Origin: Sphingobacterium sp. GVS05A
Lineage (GTDB): Bacteria > Bacteroidota > Bacteroidia > Sphingobacteriales > Sphingobacteriaceae
NCBI RefSeq assembly: GCF_019969845.1
Contig: NZ_JAHXYR010000011.1
Coordinates: forward strand, 186,001-250,000
Length of the DNA: 64,000 bases
Reading direction: 5' to 3'
The notes below the pieces were generated by a model. The model ran no database searches. It saw only the letters and a program-made list of their open reading frames with translations, and was not told the origin of the DNA. Below are positions 44,780-52,641 of the stretch, one piece after another (the first letter of the stretch is position 1; every line of letters starts with the position of its first letter). The position numbers and the translations under genes were made by a program.

Positions 44780-44919
44780 AATCCTCCAATAACGGAGGAT
44801 AATCCAGGAAAGCTTAGCGCTTCTCTAAGCAAAAGTTGCTTGTTCGCCGCCAACGAAAAAGTCATAATATTATTAATAATCCGGGGATCGGATCATTAAA
44901 AAAAGCAGAATTGCAGTAA

Positions 44920-45810
44920 TTAGTTCAGCTGTGATTTTCTGAATTCCAAAGGTCTCAGACCAGTCTGTTTCTTAAATAATTTTGTAAAATAAGAAGCATT
45001 CTCGAATCCTAAGTGATAGGCTATTTCCGCAACTCCCTTCTCTCCCAACCTCAATAGATTTTTAGCCTCTGAAATCAAAAATATATGAATGAGTTCCAAA
45101 GCAGTTTTCCCTGTTTCCTGTTTCAGTACGTCACTTAAATAACGTGGCGAAATAAACAGCTGGTCGGCAATATCGGTAACGCTTGGCAACCCGCTTTTTT
45201 TCAGACCTCCTTCATCAATATATTTTTTAAGGATATCATTGAATCTAGATGCTGTTTTTCCAATAACCTGTTCTCTGTCGATAAACTGTCTTTTGTAAAA
45301 GCGCTGTGCATATTTCAAAATCGATGATATATGACTCAAGATAATCTCACGGCTGTATTCATCGGGATTATTAAAATATTCGCCCTGAATTTTCGCGTGA
45401 AGCTCCAGAATAATCTGCTCTTCTTTTGGAGAAAGTTGCAGCGCTTCCGTTACATCGTAGTCAAAGAAGCCATAATTGTTAATGCTTTTAAAGAGCTCGT
45501 GACCGTTCAGGTAATCTTCGTGAATCATCAACATATAGCCTTTTTCTTCAAATTCAAGGTCTTTCATTTCAATGATCTGCCGTGGTTTGGCAAAAAATAG
45601 ACAGCCATTATCGTGGTCGTATTTTGTACGTCCGTACATAAACATCCCTGATGTTATTTTTTTGAAAGCGATGATGTAGCAATCTGTGGTAAATTCCCTA
45701 TTTCCCAGCGGACAGGCCGCCTGACAGCCGATCATACTAAAGAGCGGGTGCTCCGGAGCGTCCCAGCCATTTCCGGTGTGCAATTCTGTAAGGGTTTTAT
45801 AATGTTTCAT
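44920..45810 (-). CDS. AraC-family transcriptional regulator
   Basis: Regulator of 296 residues. The N-terminal sensor domain contains FAKPRQIIEMKDLEFEEKGYMLMIHEDYL and NNYGFFDYDVTEALQLSPKEE. The C-terminal helix-turn-helix pair is IADQLFISPRYLSDVLKQETG and VAEIAYHLGFENASYFTKLFK. It is a close paralogue of the protein at 49725, which lies 5 kb away in opposite orientation. Upstream (45811-45935) contains none of the 29-bp motif seen at three nearby promoters. Probable activator of one or more SDR genes here. Confidence 0.92.
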   Translation of the reverse strand: MKHYKTLTELHTGNGWDAPEHPLFSMIGCQAACPLGNREFTTDCYIIAFKKITSGMFMYGRTKYDHDNGCLFFAKPRQIIEMKDLEFEEKGYMLMIHEDYLNGHELFKSINNYGFFDYDVTEALQLSPKEEQIILELHAKIQGEYFNNPDEYSREIILSHISSILKYAQRFYKRQFIDREQVIGKTASRFNDILKKYIDEGGLKKSGLPSVTDIADQLFISPRYLSDVLKQETGKTALELIHIFLISEAKNLLRLGEKGVAEIAYHLGFENASYFTKLFKKQTGLRPLEFRKSQLN

Positions 45811-45935
45811 TTTATTTTTTTATCGAATGTTCGACAATCTCTTTCTATTACAACTGATTCTCTGAAGTTAAGCTAAAAAAGCAAACCAGTACAACTGTAG
45901 AAAACAATTTCTTTGCGCGGATCATTCCTATAAAT

Positions 45936-46760
45936 CTAATGCCCATGTGCGGCAATGCTGACCTCTTTCCAATTTTGGATATCGTTCAATCTTTTGTTGT
46001 AAACCTCATTGACTACGTGATAAGCAATTTTACCGAACAATAATCTTTGTGGAGGATTTTGATTGTCAATAAGATTCAAAACTGGCACTACTGTCGATTC
46101 AGGTTTTCCCCAAGTATCAGGATTATCCCCTGTTTCCGCAAATGCCTCTCGTACCGGATTGTAATCGGTAATATCCGAAGAAGTCTGAACCGCTGAAGCT
46201 CCTGCCCAATCCGTTGCAAATCCATTAGGTTCAATTAATGTGGTTTTGATTCCCAAATGTGCTGTTTCTGAACCAATCGTTTCAATTAGTCCTTCGACTG
46301 CAAACTTTGAAGCATTGTACAATCCTAAAAGCGGTAGCGTCGTTAATCCCAAAAAGCTGGAAATCTGAATGATATGTCCACTTCTTTGTTTTCTCATCAC
46401 CGGTAAAATTGCTTGTGCTACCCAAAGTGAACCAAAAAAGTTGGTTTCCATTTGGTCTCTCGCCTGCTGTTCTGTTGTTTCTTCCGTCGTTCCGAATAAA
46501 CCAAAACCAGCATTATTAATCAAAACATCGATTCTTCCAAAGTGTTTTTCTACCTTCTCCACCACTTCAAAAACTTCTGTACGATTGTTGACATCCAGTT
46601 TCACAGGAAGAATGCTGTCACCGTACTTCTCTTTTAAATCCTGCAACGCATCAATATTTCTAGCTGAAGCTGCAACTTTATCGCCTCTTTTAAGTAAGGC
46701 CTCAGCCCATAATTTTCCAAATCCTTTGGAAGCTCCTGTTATAAAAATTATTTTGCTCAT
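45936..46760 (-). CDS. Classical SDR oxidoreductase
   Basis: NAD(P)-dependent oxidoreductase of 274 residues. TGASKGFG, NNAGFG, Ser in ISSFLG and YNASK are visible. The ATG at 46760 (MSKIIFITGASKG) is chosen because the longer frame to 46802 reads through the -7 box (the DNA for MDKDNFGL contains TAATTTTG). It is about 50% identical by eye to the SDR at 48746, and both have the same motif upstream. It is therefore a duplicated AraC-controlled SDR. Confidence 0.92.
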   Translation of the reverse strand: MSKIIFITGASKGFGKLWAEALLKRGDKVAASARNIDALQDLKEKYGDSILPVKLDVNNRTEVFEVVEKVEKHFGRIDVLINNAGFGLFGTTEETTEQQARDQMETNFFGSLWVAQAILPVMRKQRSGHIIQISSFLGLTTLPLLGLYNASKFAVEGLIETIGSETAHLGIKTTLIEPNGFATDWAGASAVQTSSDITDYNPVREAFAETGDNPDTWGKPESTVVPVLNLIDNQNPPQRLLFGKIAYHVVNEVYNKRLNDIQNWKEVSIAAHGH

Positions 46761-46783
46761 TGTTTTTTCTTTTTTTGTTAATC

Positions 46784-46854
46784 CAAAATTATCCTTATCC
46801 ATACTTATACACTAACTCATTTCAGCTGAAGAATAGCACATAATTACGATATGG
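46784..46854 (-). promoter_or_regulatory. AraC-type motif copy 3 with -7 box (upstream of SDR 45936)
   Basis: Minus-strand TAATTTTG (46791-46784) is a perfect -7 box. The plus-strand block AAGAATAGCACA starts at 46829, 38 bp away, exactly as at the other two copies; the rest of the block (TACGATATG) is less conserved. No -33 element is seen, consistent with activator dependence. Confidence 0.65.
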
Positions 46855-46880
46855 CTTTAGCTGTACACCTTAGTTAAAAA

Positions 46881-46912
46881 GAGAGCTTCTTCAATTTCTA
46901 AAAGAAGCTCTC
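46881..46912 (-). terminator. Terminator after the SDR-MFS-AhpD unit
   Basis: GAGAGCTTCTT (46881-46891) and AAGAAGCTCTC (46902-46912) are perfect 11-bp arms. On the minus strand a TTTTT run follows directly, 23 bp after the AhpD-like stop. Confidence 0.85.
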
Positions 46913-46934
46913 ACCAACACTTCAATTAAAACAC

Positions 46935-47477
46935 TTATGATAAACTTTTTGCTGCCGGAAAATCAATCGGGATCTGGGTATTTGCAAAAACATAATTCGT
47001 AAAACTTCTAAGGGCAACCAAGGCTGTAAGTTCTACGAGCGCCTTCTCATCCAAACCAGCTTTATAGAAGTCTTCCAGTGCAGCATTTCCGGCATTGCCT
47101 TTATTGTTTGCGATCGATTGGGCCAGTTTTATAATGGCATCCAATTTAACATCCTCAACACTTCCCTTTCTGATTGCTAAAGTGTCCTCCTCACTAAAAC
47201 CATTTAATTTAGCCAGCATGGTATGTGCAGCAAGACAATAATCACAATCATTTACCTGGGACACCACCAAGTTGATCGCTTCCCTTTCTTTTGCGGTGTA
47301 AGAAGAATGATGCGCTAAGGTTGCTTCTGTTTCCAGCATCGCTTTTAAAGCTGATGAAGAATATCCGATAGTAGCATAAAGGTTCGGGATCTTGCCCATT
47401 TTTTTCTCTACAGATGATAAAATGACCTGAGCTTCTTCGCTCAATTGTTCTTTGTTTGGAACTGTAATAGTTTTCAT
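46935..47477 (-). CDS. AhpD/CMD-family peroxidase-related protein
   Basis: Helical protein of 180 residues with the AhpD-type active site in QVNDCDYCLAAHTMLAKLNGFSEE (CxxC-x3-H) and upstream YTAKEREAINLVVS. This is the longer, YciW/peroxidase-related CMD form, distinct from the 147-residue CMD at 42726. Likely a thiol-dependent peroxide or disulfide reductase. Third gene of a probable operon SDR-MFS-AhpD: 40 bp from the MFS gene and followed by a terminator. Confidence 0.9.
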   Translation of the reverse strand: MKTITVPNKEQLSEEAQVILSSVEKKMGKIPNLYATIGYSSSALKAMLETEATLAHHSSYTAKEREAINLVVSQVNDCDYCLAAHTMLAKLNGFSEEDTLAIRKGSVEDVKLDAIIKLAQSIANNKGNAGNAALEDFYKAGLDEKALVELTALVALRSFTNYVFANTQIPIDFPAAKSLS

Positions 47478-47517
47478 ATTCTTATTATTTATTATTGTTT
47501 ACTTGAATCTTTCAATT

Positions 47518-48711
47518 TCACCCCCGTCTAACGACTGATCGTTTAAAAATAACAATCCCAAGGAAAGTCAAAACCACGATCAGTAGATTGACCATTGCAA
47601 TGCTCTGAACATTTTTTATCTCAAATAAATTGATCAGGCCGTAACCGGCAATGGAGCTAATGACGTAAATACCGCCGCCGGTCAGCCCGCTTGCTACTCC
47701 TGCATTCTTGCTAAAACGCTGTAAACAGTATGCATAGACATTATTAAAAATAAAGCCGGAAAGGAAATGAATAAGCAGCGTAAAAATAAGCAGTACATAA
47801 AATCCATTCGCCCCAAATGATATAATGGTCATCAGACCTGCGAAAATCAATTGTAGGATCACGGCTGTATTGATTTTTAAGAAGAGATTTTTGTTTATCA
47901 ACACCTTTGAGGTGATTCCGCCCAGCATCAGTGCAATTCCTGAACCCAGCGAACTGTAGCCTGTCACAACAGGTGAATAACCATAAACTTTTTCAATAAT
48001 AAACGGACTGCTGATACCGTAAACAACGAGTAGTGAATAGCTCAGTCCGATAATAAGCAGCCCTACACTAAAATCCGCTGTCTTAAGCATACCTGAATAG
48101 ACATTTAGGATCTGCTTTCGGTTAAAGGACTGGGATTTCCGGAGCGATTCACCGGTATATCTCCACTCGAAAAACAGAACAGCTGCTGTCAAAAAGCCCA
48201 ATAGATAAAAATTCGACTGCCAGCCAAATGTTACCTGTAGATATCCGCCAATAAATGGTGCGACAATAGGAGCCGTTGCCCATACAATTGAAAATAGGCT
48301 TGTGTAGTGCTTCAGCTTTTCACCACTGTACATATCCACAAAGAATGCCCTCTTTCCAACGATAATCAGCGATACTGTTATTCCCTGTATTATCCGCATT
48401 CCATAGATAACACCGATATGGGGAACCAGTGCAATAATAAAACTGGCGATTGAAAATACAATAAGGGCAAACAAGTTGATCCTGTATCTCCCAAAGCTAT
48501 CCAATATACTCCCGATAAAAAGCTGGCTGAGTCCGGAGCTTACCATGAAAAGCAATAAAGAAAGCTGCACCTGCTGCATGGAAACGCCCAGATCACCTGC
48601 CATCGCCGGCAGCGAGGGAATATAAATATCGGTGGTAAGTCCTCCAAGAGGAATGAGGATAAAGGCGAGCAGGGTGCTGATGTGTAAATATTCTATTTTT
48701 TGGGCTTTCAT
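47518..48711 (-). CDS. MFS exporter, Bcr/CflA family
   Basis: Inner-membrane 12-helix drug:proton antiporter of 397 residues. The DHA1 Bcr/CflA signature is near the N-terminus (DIYIPSLPAMAGDLGVSMQQVQ) and the loop 2-3 motif is GSILDSFGRYRIN. Family members export bicyclomycin, chloramphenicol or sulfonamides; the substrate here is not known. It lies between an SDR (34-bp gap) and an AhpD-like protein in one transcription unit, giving a modify-and-expel arrangement like SDR-AraC-DHA2 at 11-14 kb. Confidence 0.92.
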   Translation of the reverse strand: MKAQKIEYLHISTLLAFILIPLGGLTTDIYIPSLPAMAGDLGVSMQQVQLSLLLFMVSSGLSQLFIGSILDSFGRYRINLFALIVFSIASFIIALVPHIGVIYGMRIIQGITVSLIIVGKRAFFVDMYSGEKLKHYTSLFSIVWATAPIVAPFIGGYLQVTFGWQSNFYLLGFLTAAVLFFEWRYTGESLRKSQSFNRKQILNVYSGMLKTADFSVGLLIIGLSYSLLVVYGISSPFIIEKVYGYSPVVTGYSSLGSGIALMLGGITSKVLINKNLFLKINTAVILQLIFAGLMTIISFGANGFYVLLIFTLLIHFLSGFIFNNVYAYCLQRFSKNAGVASGLTGGGIYVISSIAGYGLINLFEIKNVQSIAMVNLLIVVLTFLGIVIFKRSVVRRG

Positions 48712-48745
48712 AACTATGTTTAACTATGTGAAAAGAAGCACGGAA

Positions 48746-49567
48746 TTACCCGTGCGCTGCTTCTGAAACATCTTTCCATTCCTTCCACTGTTGAAGTTTT
48801 TCACCATACACCCTTTCTGTTTTGACATATCCCAATTTGCCCAGGAATAATCTTAACGGCGGATTTTCACTGTCGATCAGTGTTAAGATTGCTGGAACAG
48901 TCGCTTCCGGAGTGCCGTAATCGTCTGGGCCAAGCCCCTCTATTTTGCTCAGGCTTTCCTTTAGCGGATTATAAACATCGAGCGAATCGCCAAAAACTGC
49001 CGAACTTCCACCAAATTCTGTTTTATACCCATTTGGTTCGATAAGCGTTACATGGATGCCAAAATCTTTTACCTCGCTGGCCAGCGCCTCACTGAGGCCT
49101 TCCACCGCAAATTTTGTTGCGTTGTAAATGCCTAAAGTCGGAAGGCTCCATACGCCCAGTACACTTGAAAGCTGGATGATATGCCCATGTCCCTGTGCTC
49201 TTAGGATTGGCAATGCTGCCTGTGTCACCCATAGTGTTCCGAACAGATTTGCATCGAAAACATCCCGGGCTACCTTTTCACCGATTTCTTCCACTGCACC
49301 AAAAACGCCATACCCTGCATTGTTGATCACCACATCAAGCTGACCGAAATGTTCCTTGGCTTTGTTTACGGTAGCAAATACTGCTTCTCTATCGGTAATA
49401 TCCAGCTGTAAGGGTAGTAACTGATCGCCATACTTTTCTGATAATGCTGTAAAAGCATTCGCTTTTCTGGAAGTTGCCACGACGTTGTCCCCACGTTGCA
49501 ATAGTGCTTCTGTCCAAAGTTTTCCAAATCCTGAAGTTGCTCCTGTAATAAAAATTGTCTTTGCCAT
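48746..49567 (-). CDS. Classical SDR oxidoreductase
   Basis: NAD(P)-dependent reductase of 273 residues with TGATSGFG, NNAGYG, Ser in LSSVLG and YNATK. First gene of SDR-MFS-AhpD. Its promoter has a perfect -7 box, no -33 element, and the best-conserved copy of the AAGAATAGCACA block, lying in the spacer to the divergent AraC gene (49725), which is the likely direct regulator. Close paralogue of the SDR at 45936. Substrate unknown. Confidence 0.93.
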   Translation of the reverse strand: MAKTIFITGATSGFGKLWTEALLQRGDNVVATSRKANAFTALSEKYGDQLLPLQLDITDREAVFATVNKAKEHFGQLDVVINNAGYGVFGAVEEIGEKVARDVFDANLFGTLWVTQAALPILRAQGHGHIIQLSSVLGVWSLPTLGIYNATKFAVEGLSEALASEVKDFGIHVTLIEPNGYKTEFGGSSAVFGDSLDVYNPLKESLSKIEGLGPDDYGTPEATVPAILTLIDSENPPLRLFLGKLGYVKTERVYGEKLQQWKEWKDVSEAAHG

Positions 49568-49607
49568 TTTGTTATTGTTTAAATTATTATTTGTTATTTT
49601 GATAAGA

Positions 49608-49682
49608 CAAAGTTATATCCAGAACCGGCCTCTGCTCTACTCCATATCAGCGGAAGAATAGCACAGATTTACGAAAATGTAA
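49608..49682. promoter_or_regulatory. AraC-type motif copy 2 in the SDR/AraC divergent spacer
   Basis: Minus-strand TAACTTTG (49615-49608) is the SDR -7 box. The 29-bp block starting AAGAATAGCACAGAT occupies 49654-49682, 39 bp from the box. The same block could also serve the AraC gene, which starts 43 bp further right. Confidence 0.68.
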
Positions 49683-49724
49683 TTTTGAAACATTTCAACA
49701 AGCAAATTCCTAAAATTAGAGACA

Positions 49725-50630
49725 TTGGAAAAGATCAATCATTATAAAAGCATAACTGAACTTCATGAAAAAAGTGGCTTTGAAACTCCGAAGCATCCAC
49801 TATTGAGCCTGATGACCTGTAAAGAACTTATGACGTATTCGGTCGGAGAAGACAGGTTCACCGGAGACTTTTATATGGTTGCTTTGAAAAAGATCAAATC
49901 GGGCTATGTGCTATATGGGAAAACAAAATATGACCACAGTAATGGATCTACCGTTTTTATGAAGCCAAGGCAAATTATTGAGGTCAGTAATGTACAGTTT
50001 GCAGAAAAGGGTTTTGTTATATTTTTTCATGAGGATTATCTGGCCGGCCATATTCTGCATGACCAGATCAAAAACTATGGCTATTTTGAGTATGAAATAA
50101 ATGAAGCCTTGCACCTATCTCCTGCTGAGGAGGTTATCATGTGGGAGCTCTATGAAAAAATACGCAAGGAATATGACGAAAACTCAGATGAATTCAGCCG
50201 TGAAATTATCCTGTCACATATTGATTCCATCCTAAAATATTCCGACCGCTTTTATAAAAGACAGTTTGTGGATCGAAGTAATAACGTTTCGGGAACCACG
50301 CTAAAAAGGTTTCAGACAGTATTACAGAACTATTTTGATAAGAAGCTGCACCTTAAAGAAGGTTTGCCCACCGTAAATTATCTTGCGGGAGAACTTTTTC
50401 TATCAAGCAGGTATCTGAGCGATCTTCTTAAACAGGAAACCGGGAAAACCGCTCTGGAACATGTTCATATTTACCTGATTAAAGAGGCGAAAAATCTATT
50501 GCTGGGATCGGACAGCAACATTTCTGGCATAGCCTATGATCTGGGATTTGAAAGCCCTTCATATTTTACCCGTTTGTTTAAAAAATTGGTAGGTGTTACA
50601 CCTGCTCAATTTAAGGAAGCCAAGAACTGA
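49725..50630 (+). CDS. AraC-family transcriptional regulator, probable TTG start
   Basis: Regulator of 301 residues. Sensor region: FMKPRQIIEVSNVQFAEKGF and KNYGYFEYEINEALHLSPAEE. Helix-turn-helix pair: LAGELFLSSRYLSDLLKQETG and ISGIAYDLGFESPSYFTRLFK. No ATG is available at the position of the paralogue's start (MKHYKTLTELH at 45810). Here the sequence reads TTG-GAA-AAG then INHYKSITELH, so TTG at 49725 is the probable initiator. Divergent from SDR 48746, with the 29-bp block between them. It ends near the relic of a CMD gene. Confidence 0.9.
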   Translation: MEKINHYKSITELHEKSGFETPKHPLLSLMTCKELMTYSVGEDRFTGDFYMVALKKIKSGYVLYGKTKYDHSNGSTVFMKPRQIIEVSNVQFAEKGFVIFFHEDYLAGHILHDQIKNYGYFEYEINEALHLSPAEEVIMWELYEKIRKEYDENSDEFSREIILSHIDSILKYSDRFYKRQFVDRSNNVSGTTLKRFQTVLQNYFDKKLHLKEGLPTVNYLAGELFLSSRYLSDLLKQETGKTALEHVHIYLIKEAKNLLLGSDSNISGIAYDLGFESPSYFTRLFKKLVGVTPAQFKEAKN

Positions 50631-50668
50631 TTTCATAAGTATGGGTAATAGTACAAAATGTTTGAAAT

Positions 50669-50753
50669 TGATCTGCTCCTCCTCGGTGAAAAATTTGGTA
50701 GCCGATTTGAATGCCTGTGGTTCTGTTGTGCTGATGTTGATTCGTTTTTCCAT
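50669..50753 (-). pseudogene. CMD/AhpD-family relic with internal deletion
   Basis: From the ATG at 50753 the frame reads MEKRINISTTEPQAFK then jumps to SATKFFTEEEQ. In the intact gene at 42726-43169 these two pieces are ~60 residues apart (MEKRINISTAEPQAFK and EATKFFTEEEQ), so an in-frame deletion removed the CxxC active site. Beyond EEEQ similarity ends. The leader DNA to the adjacent Crp gene is nearly identical in both loci. Confidence 0.82.
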
Positions 50754-50819
50754 TTTTCTTATTTTTTAATTTGATACTACAAAATTGGATAATAGAGAGC
50801 CGGGAAAATTTAAACGGGT

Positions 50820-51395
50820 TTAAGAAAATTTTTTTTTGCGGATTTCGCTGAGATACTCGGGTGTAAAGCCTAGATAGGAAGCAATGAGATATTGCGGTAC
50901 ACGTTGGAGAAATGCAGGTTGATTCTTGAGAAATTGACGATATAGCTCTTCCCTGGAATGTTCGTAAAGCATCTTGACACGCATCTGTGCAGCAGCATAG
51001 GCTTTCTGGTACACCATGCGAAAATACTTTTCCATGACCGGGTGATTTTCCATTAGATCATTGAAGGCATTCTGGCGAATGACCAGAATTTCCGTTGGCT
51101 GTACAGCCTGAATATAAAACTCTGTGGGTGTCTGATTTATATAAGAGAACGTCTCCGTCATCCACCAGTTTTCGATCGCGAATTCAGTAGTCTGCTGAAC
51201 ACCCTTTTCGTTGATGAAAAATTTTCTTATAATTCCATCCAGTACAAAATAACTTGCTTTGCAGATCTGCCCTTCGGTCAATAAGTTTTCTTTCTTTTTA
51301 AGCGTCTGGGGCTCAAAATATCCAGTAATGTCGGCAAATTCATCATCGGAAACCTTTATAAATTTATCCAGGTGTTTTTTGAACTGTTCAAGCAT
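50820..51395 (-). CDS. Crp/Fnr-family transcriptional regulator
   Basis: Cyclic-nucleotide-binding-fold regulator of 191 residues. The cNMP-like domain spans ~20-120 (LLTEGQICKASYFVLDGIIRKFF, IQAVQPTEILVIR), then a long dimer helix and a short C-terminal helix-turn-helix (PQYLIASYLGFTPEYLSEIRKKKF). This short C-terminus is normal for the Bacteroidota type. The ancestral partner CMD gene downstream has decayed, so the regulator survives without its original target at this site; it may now act on the CMD copy 8 kb away. Confidence 0.92.
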   Translation of the reverse strand: MLEQFKKHLDKFIKVSDDEFADITGYFEPQTLKKKENLLTEGQICKASYFVLDGIIRKFFINEKGVQQTTEFAIENWWMTETFSYINQTPTEFYIQAVQPTEILVIRQNAFNDLMENHPVMEKYFRMVYQKAYAAAQMRVKMLYEHSREELYRQFLKNQPAFLQRVPQYLIASYLGFTPEYLSEIRKKKFS

Positions 51396-51489
51396 TATTT
51401 TAAATCTGTTTTCATCATTTTTAGTGCCATTAAGATAGTAAAAAATAAGTTATATAACCTTAACATACTTGGTCTGATTCTTTTAGTAT

Positions 51490-51609
51490 ATTTACTTGCC
51501 TGCCTACATTCAGGGCATTAAAAAATTAGGCGTTACCTGTTACGAAGCTTATGTTGTGGATGGTCAAAAGCCTTTGGCCATTGGTTACAATAATGATACG
51601 GAAGAGTAA
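51490..51609 (+). pseudogene. DUF1398-like relic
   Basis: An open stretch without ATG encodes YLPAYIQGIKKLGVTCYEAY and VVDGQ before a TAA at 51607. This matches the N-terminal half of DUF1398 proteins (pattern DFPxYIxxIKxLGVxxYExxVxDG). The ~30 preceding residues and the C-terminal half are missing. The rest of the 51396-51708 gap is AT-rich and holds nothing else I can name. Confidence 0.6.
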
Positions 51610-51708
51610 ATATCCTATATTAGTTAAATTAAATACAAGAAAAAAAAGGGTCAATACTTTTGGATTGCCATACCTGCAGAGCTATTTTTTCAGTATTGCG
51701 GAGAAACG

Positions 51709-52212
51709 ATGGAAAAACATCGTGCGCACGCCTATATTGAAACGATAAACCGCGGTTCAGGCAAGCGTAATTATGTGAAATATAGCAAGGAAAATCAGTC
51801 GGCGTTTTTGGAAAGCTTTTCATCATCGGATTATTATGGATTTTTTCTGTCCACCTATCCCTTTTCAGATCAGGAGGCTATCAGAAGTTCCGGTCTCTTC
51901 TACGATTCGCCTGTAGCCGAATATACAATCGCAGGAAGTGGTGGTTATGAAACTGATCGTACGAGAGAAATCATCCACCTGCGGCAGATCATGAAGCAAG
52001 CTGACAAATCCGCAAAAGCATTTTTTGCGGCCTTGCAACGCACCCTCAAAAAGATCCCCGATTTACGCGATACGTTAAGAAGTGGAAATAAAACCCATTT
52101 TTACCTGCCGACATCAAAAAGTATCATTCCACAAAACGCGCATAGCCGGCTTATAGAAATGCCCTGGGAAGAACATTGCATCAGCAAAGACCTGGTCTAC
52201 CAGCAAGGATAA
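51709..52212 (+). CDS. Hypothetical protein, possibly N-terminally truncated
   Basis: A 167-codon frame starting MEKHRAHAYIETINRGSGKRN. The same frame stays open upstream to 51626 (GQYFWIAIPAELFFQYCGET, no ATG), so the original protein may have started further left and lost its 5' end in the relic region. The sequence has no membrane segment; notable are FFLSTYPFSDQEAIRSSGLFY and a basic helical stretch KQADKSAKAFFAALQRTLKK. No family recognised. It sits among relics, so coding status is uncertain. Confidence 0.45.
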   Translation: MEKHRAHAYIETINRGSGKRNYVKYSKENQSAFLESFSSSDYYGFFLSTYPFSDQEAIRSSGLFYDSPVAEYTIAGSGGYETDRTREIIHLRQIMKQADKSAKAFFAALQRTLKKIPDLRDTLRSGNKTHFYLPTSKSIIPQNAHSRLIEMPWEEHCISKDLVYQQG

Positions 52213-52224
52213 TTCCTATTAAGT

Positions 52225-52454
52225 GTGGTACACCATGTTGACGAAACCGAATTTAATGGTCTACCGCAGATGGGATATATTGCTGAACGGCTGAATATCT
52301 TGAAAAGCTATACAACAAAGACGCACGACAACGTGCGCCATTGTTTCCCTACTCATCTTTTCCGTTTACCCAATTTAGCATCCGATTGGAAGGACGTAAA
52401 TCAATATCGGAAACGGAAATCAGATGCCCGCCCGAGCTCAGTCTAACAAGTTGA
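52225..52454 (+). pseudogene. Possible frameshifted unknown gene
   Basis: One frame encodes VVHHVDETEFNGLPQMGYIAE. A second frame takes over from ~52290 with AEYLEKLYNKDARQRAPLFP and FTQFSIRLEG up to a TGA at 52452. Both read like protein and join near a repeated AE(R/Y)L. The simplest reading is one decayed gene with a frameshift. The family is not recognised. The remaining DNA to 52547 contains nothing further. Confidence 0.3.
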
Positions 52455-52547
52455 ATCTTGCCAACATGCTTATTTCTATCATGGCCAGCAACTTTTCCTC
52501 ACAAAAAAGAAAAGCGAACTACGGGTATTGTTATAAAATCACCTGCC

Positions 52548-52611
52548 CTTTTGAACAAAGCTAATTAGGACTTTTGAACAAAACAGCGCATGTTAATCCG
52601 GCCTAATTTTG
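52548..52611 (+). promoter_or_regulatory. Direct repeats CTTTTGAACAAA and -7 box upstream of SDR
   Basis: CTTTTGAACAAA occurs at 52548-52559 and 52571-52582, starts 23 bp apart. TAATTTTG (52604-52611), a perfect -7 box, follows 22 bp later. No separate -33 is needed if an AraC protein binds the repeats. The 23-bp spacing equals that at 42548-42579. Confidence 0.68.
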
Positions 52612-52641
52612 TCTCAGTAATAACAATTAAACATGTTCAAA

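Noticed and set aside
46760-46802. Longer N-terminus of SDR 45936
   Set aside because: The extension translates the -7 box region; SDRs begin directly at the Rossmann fold.
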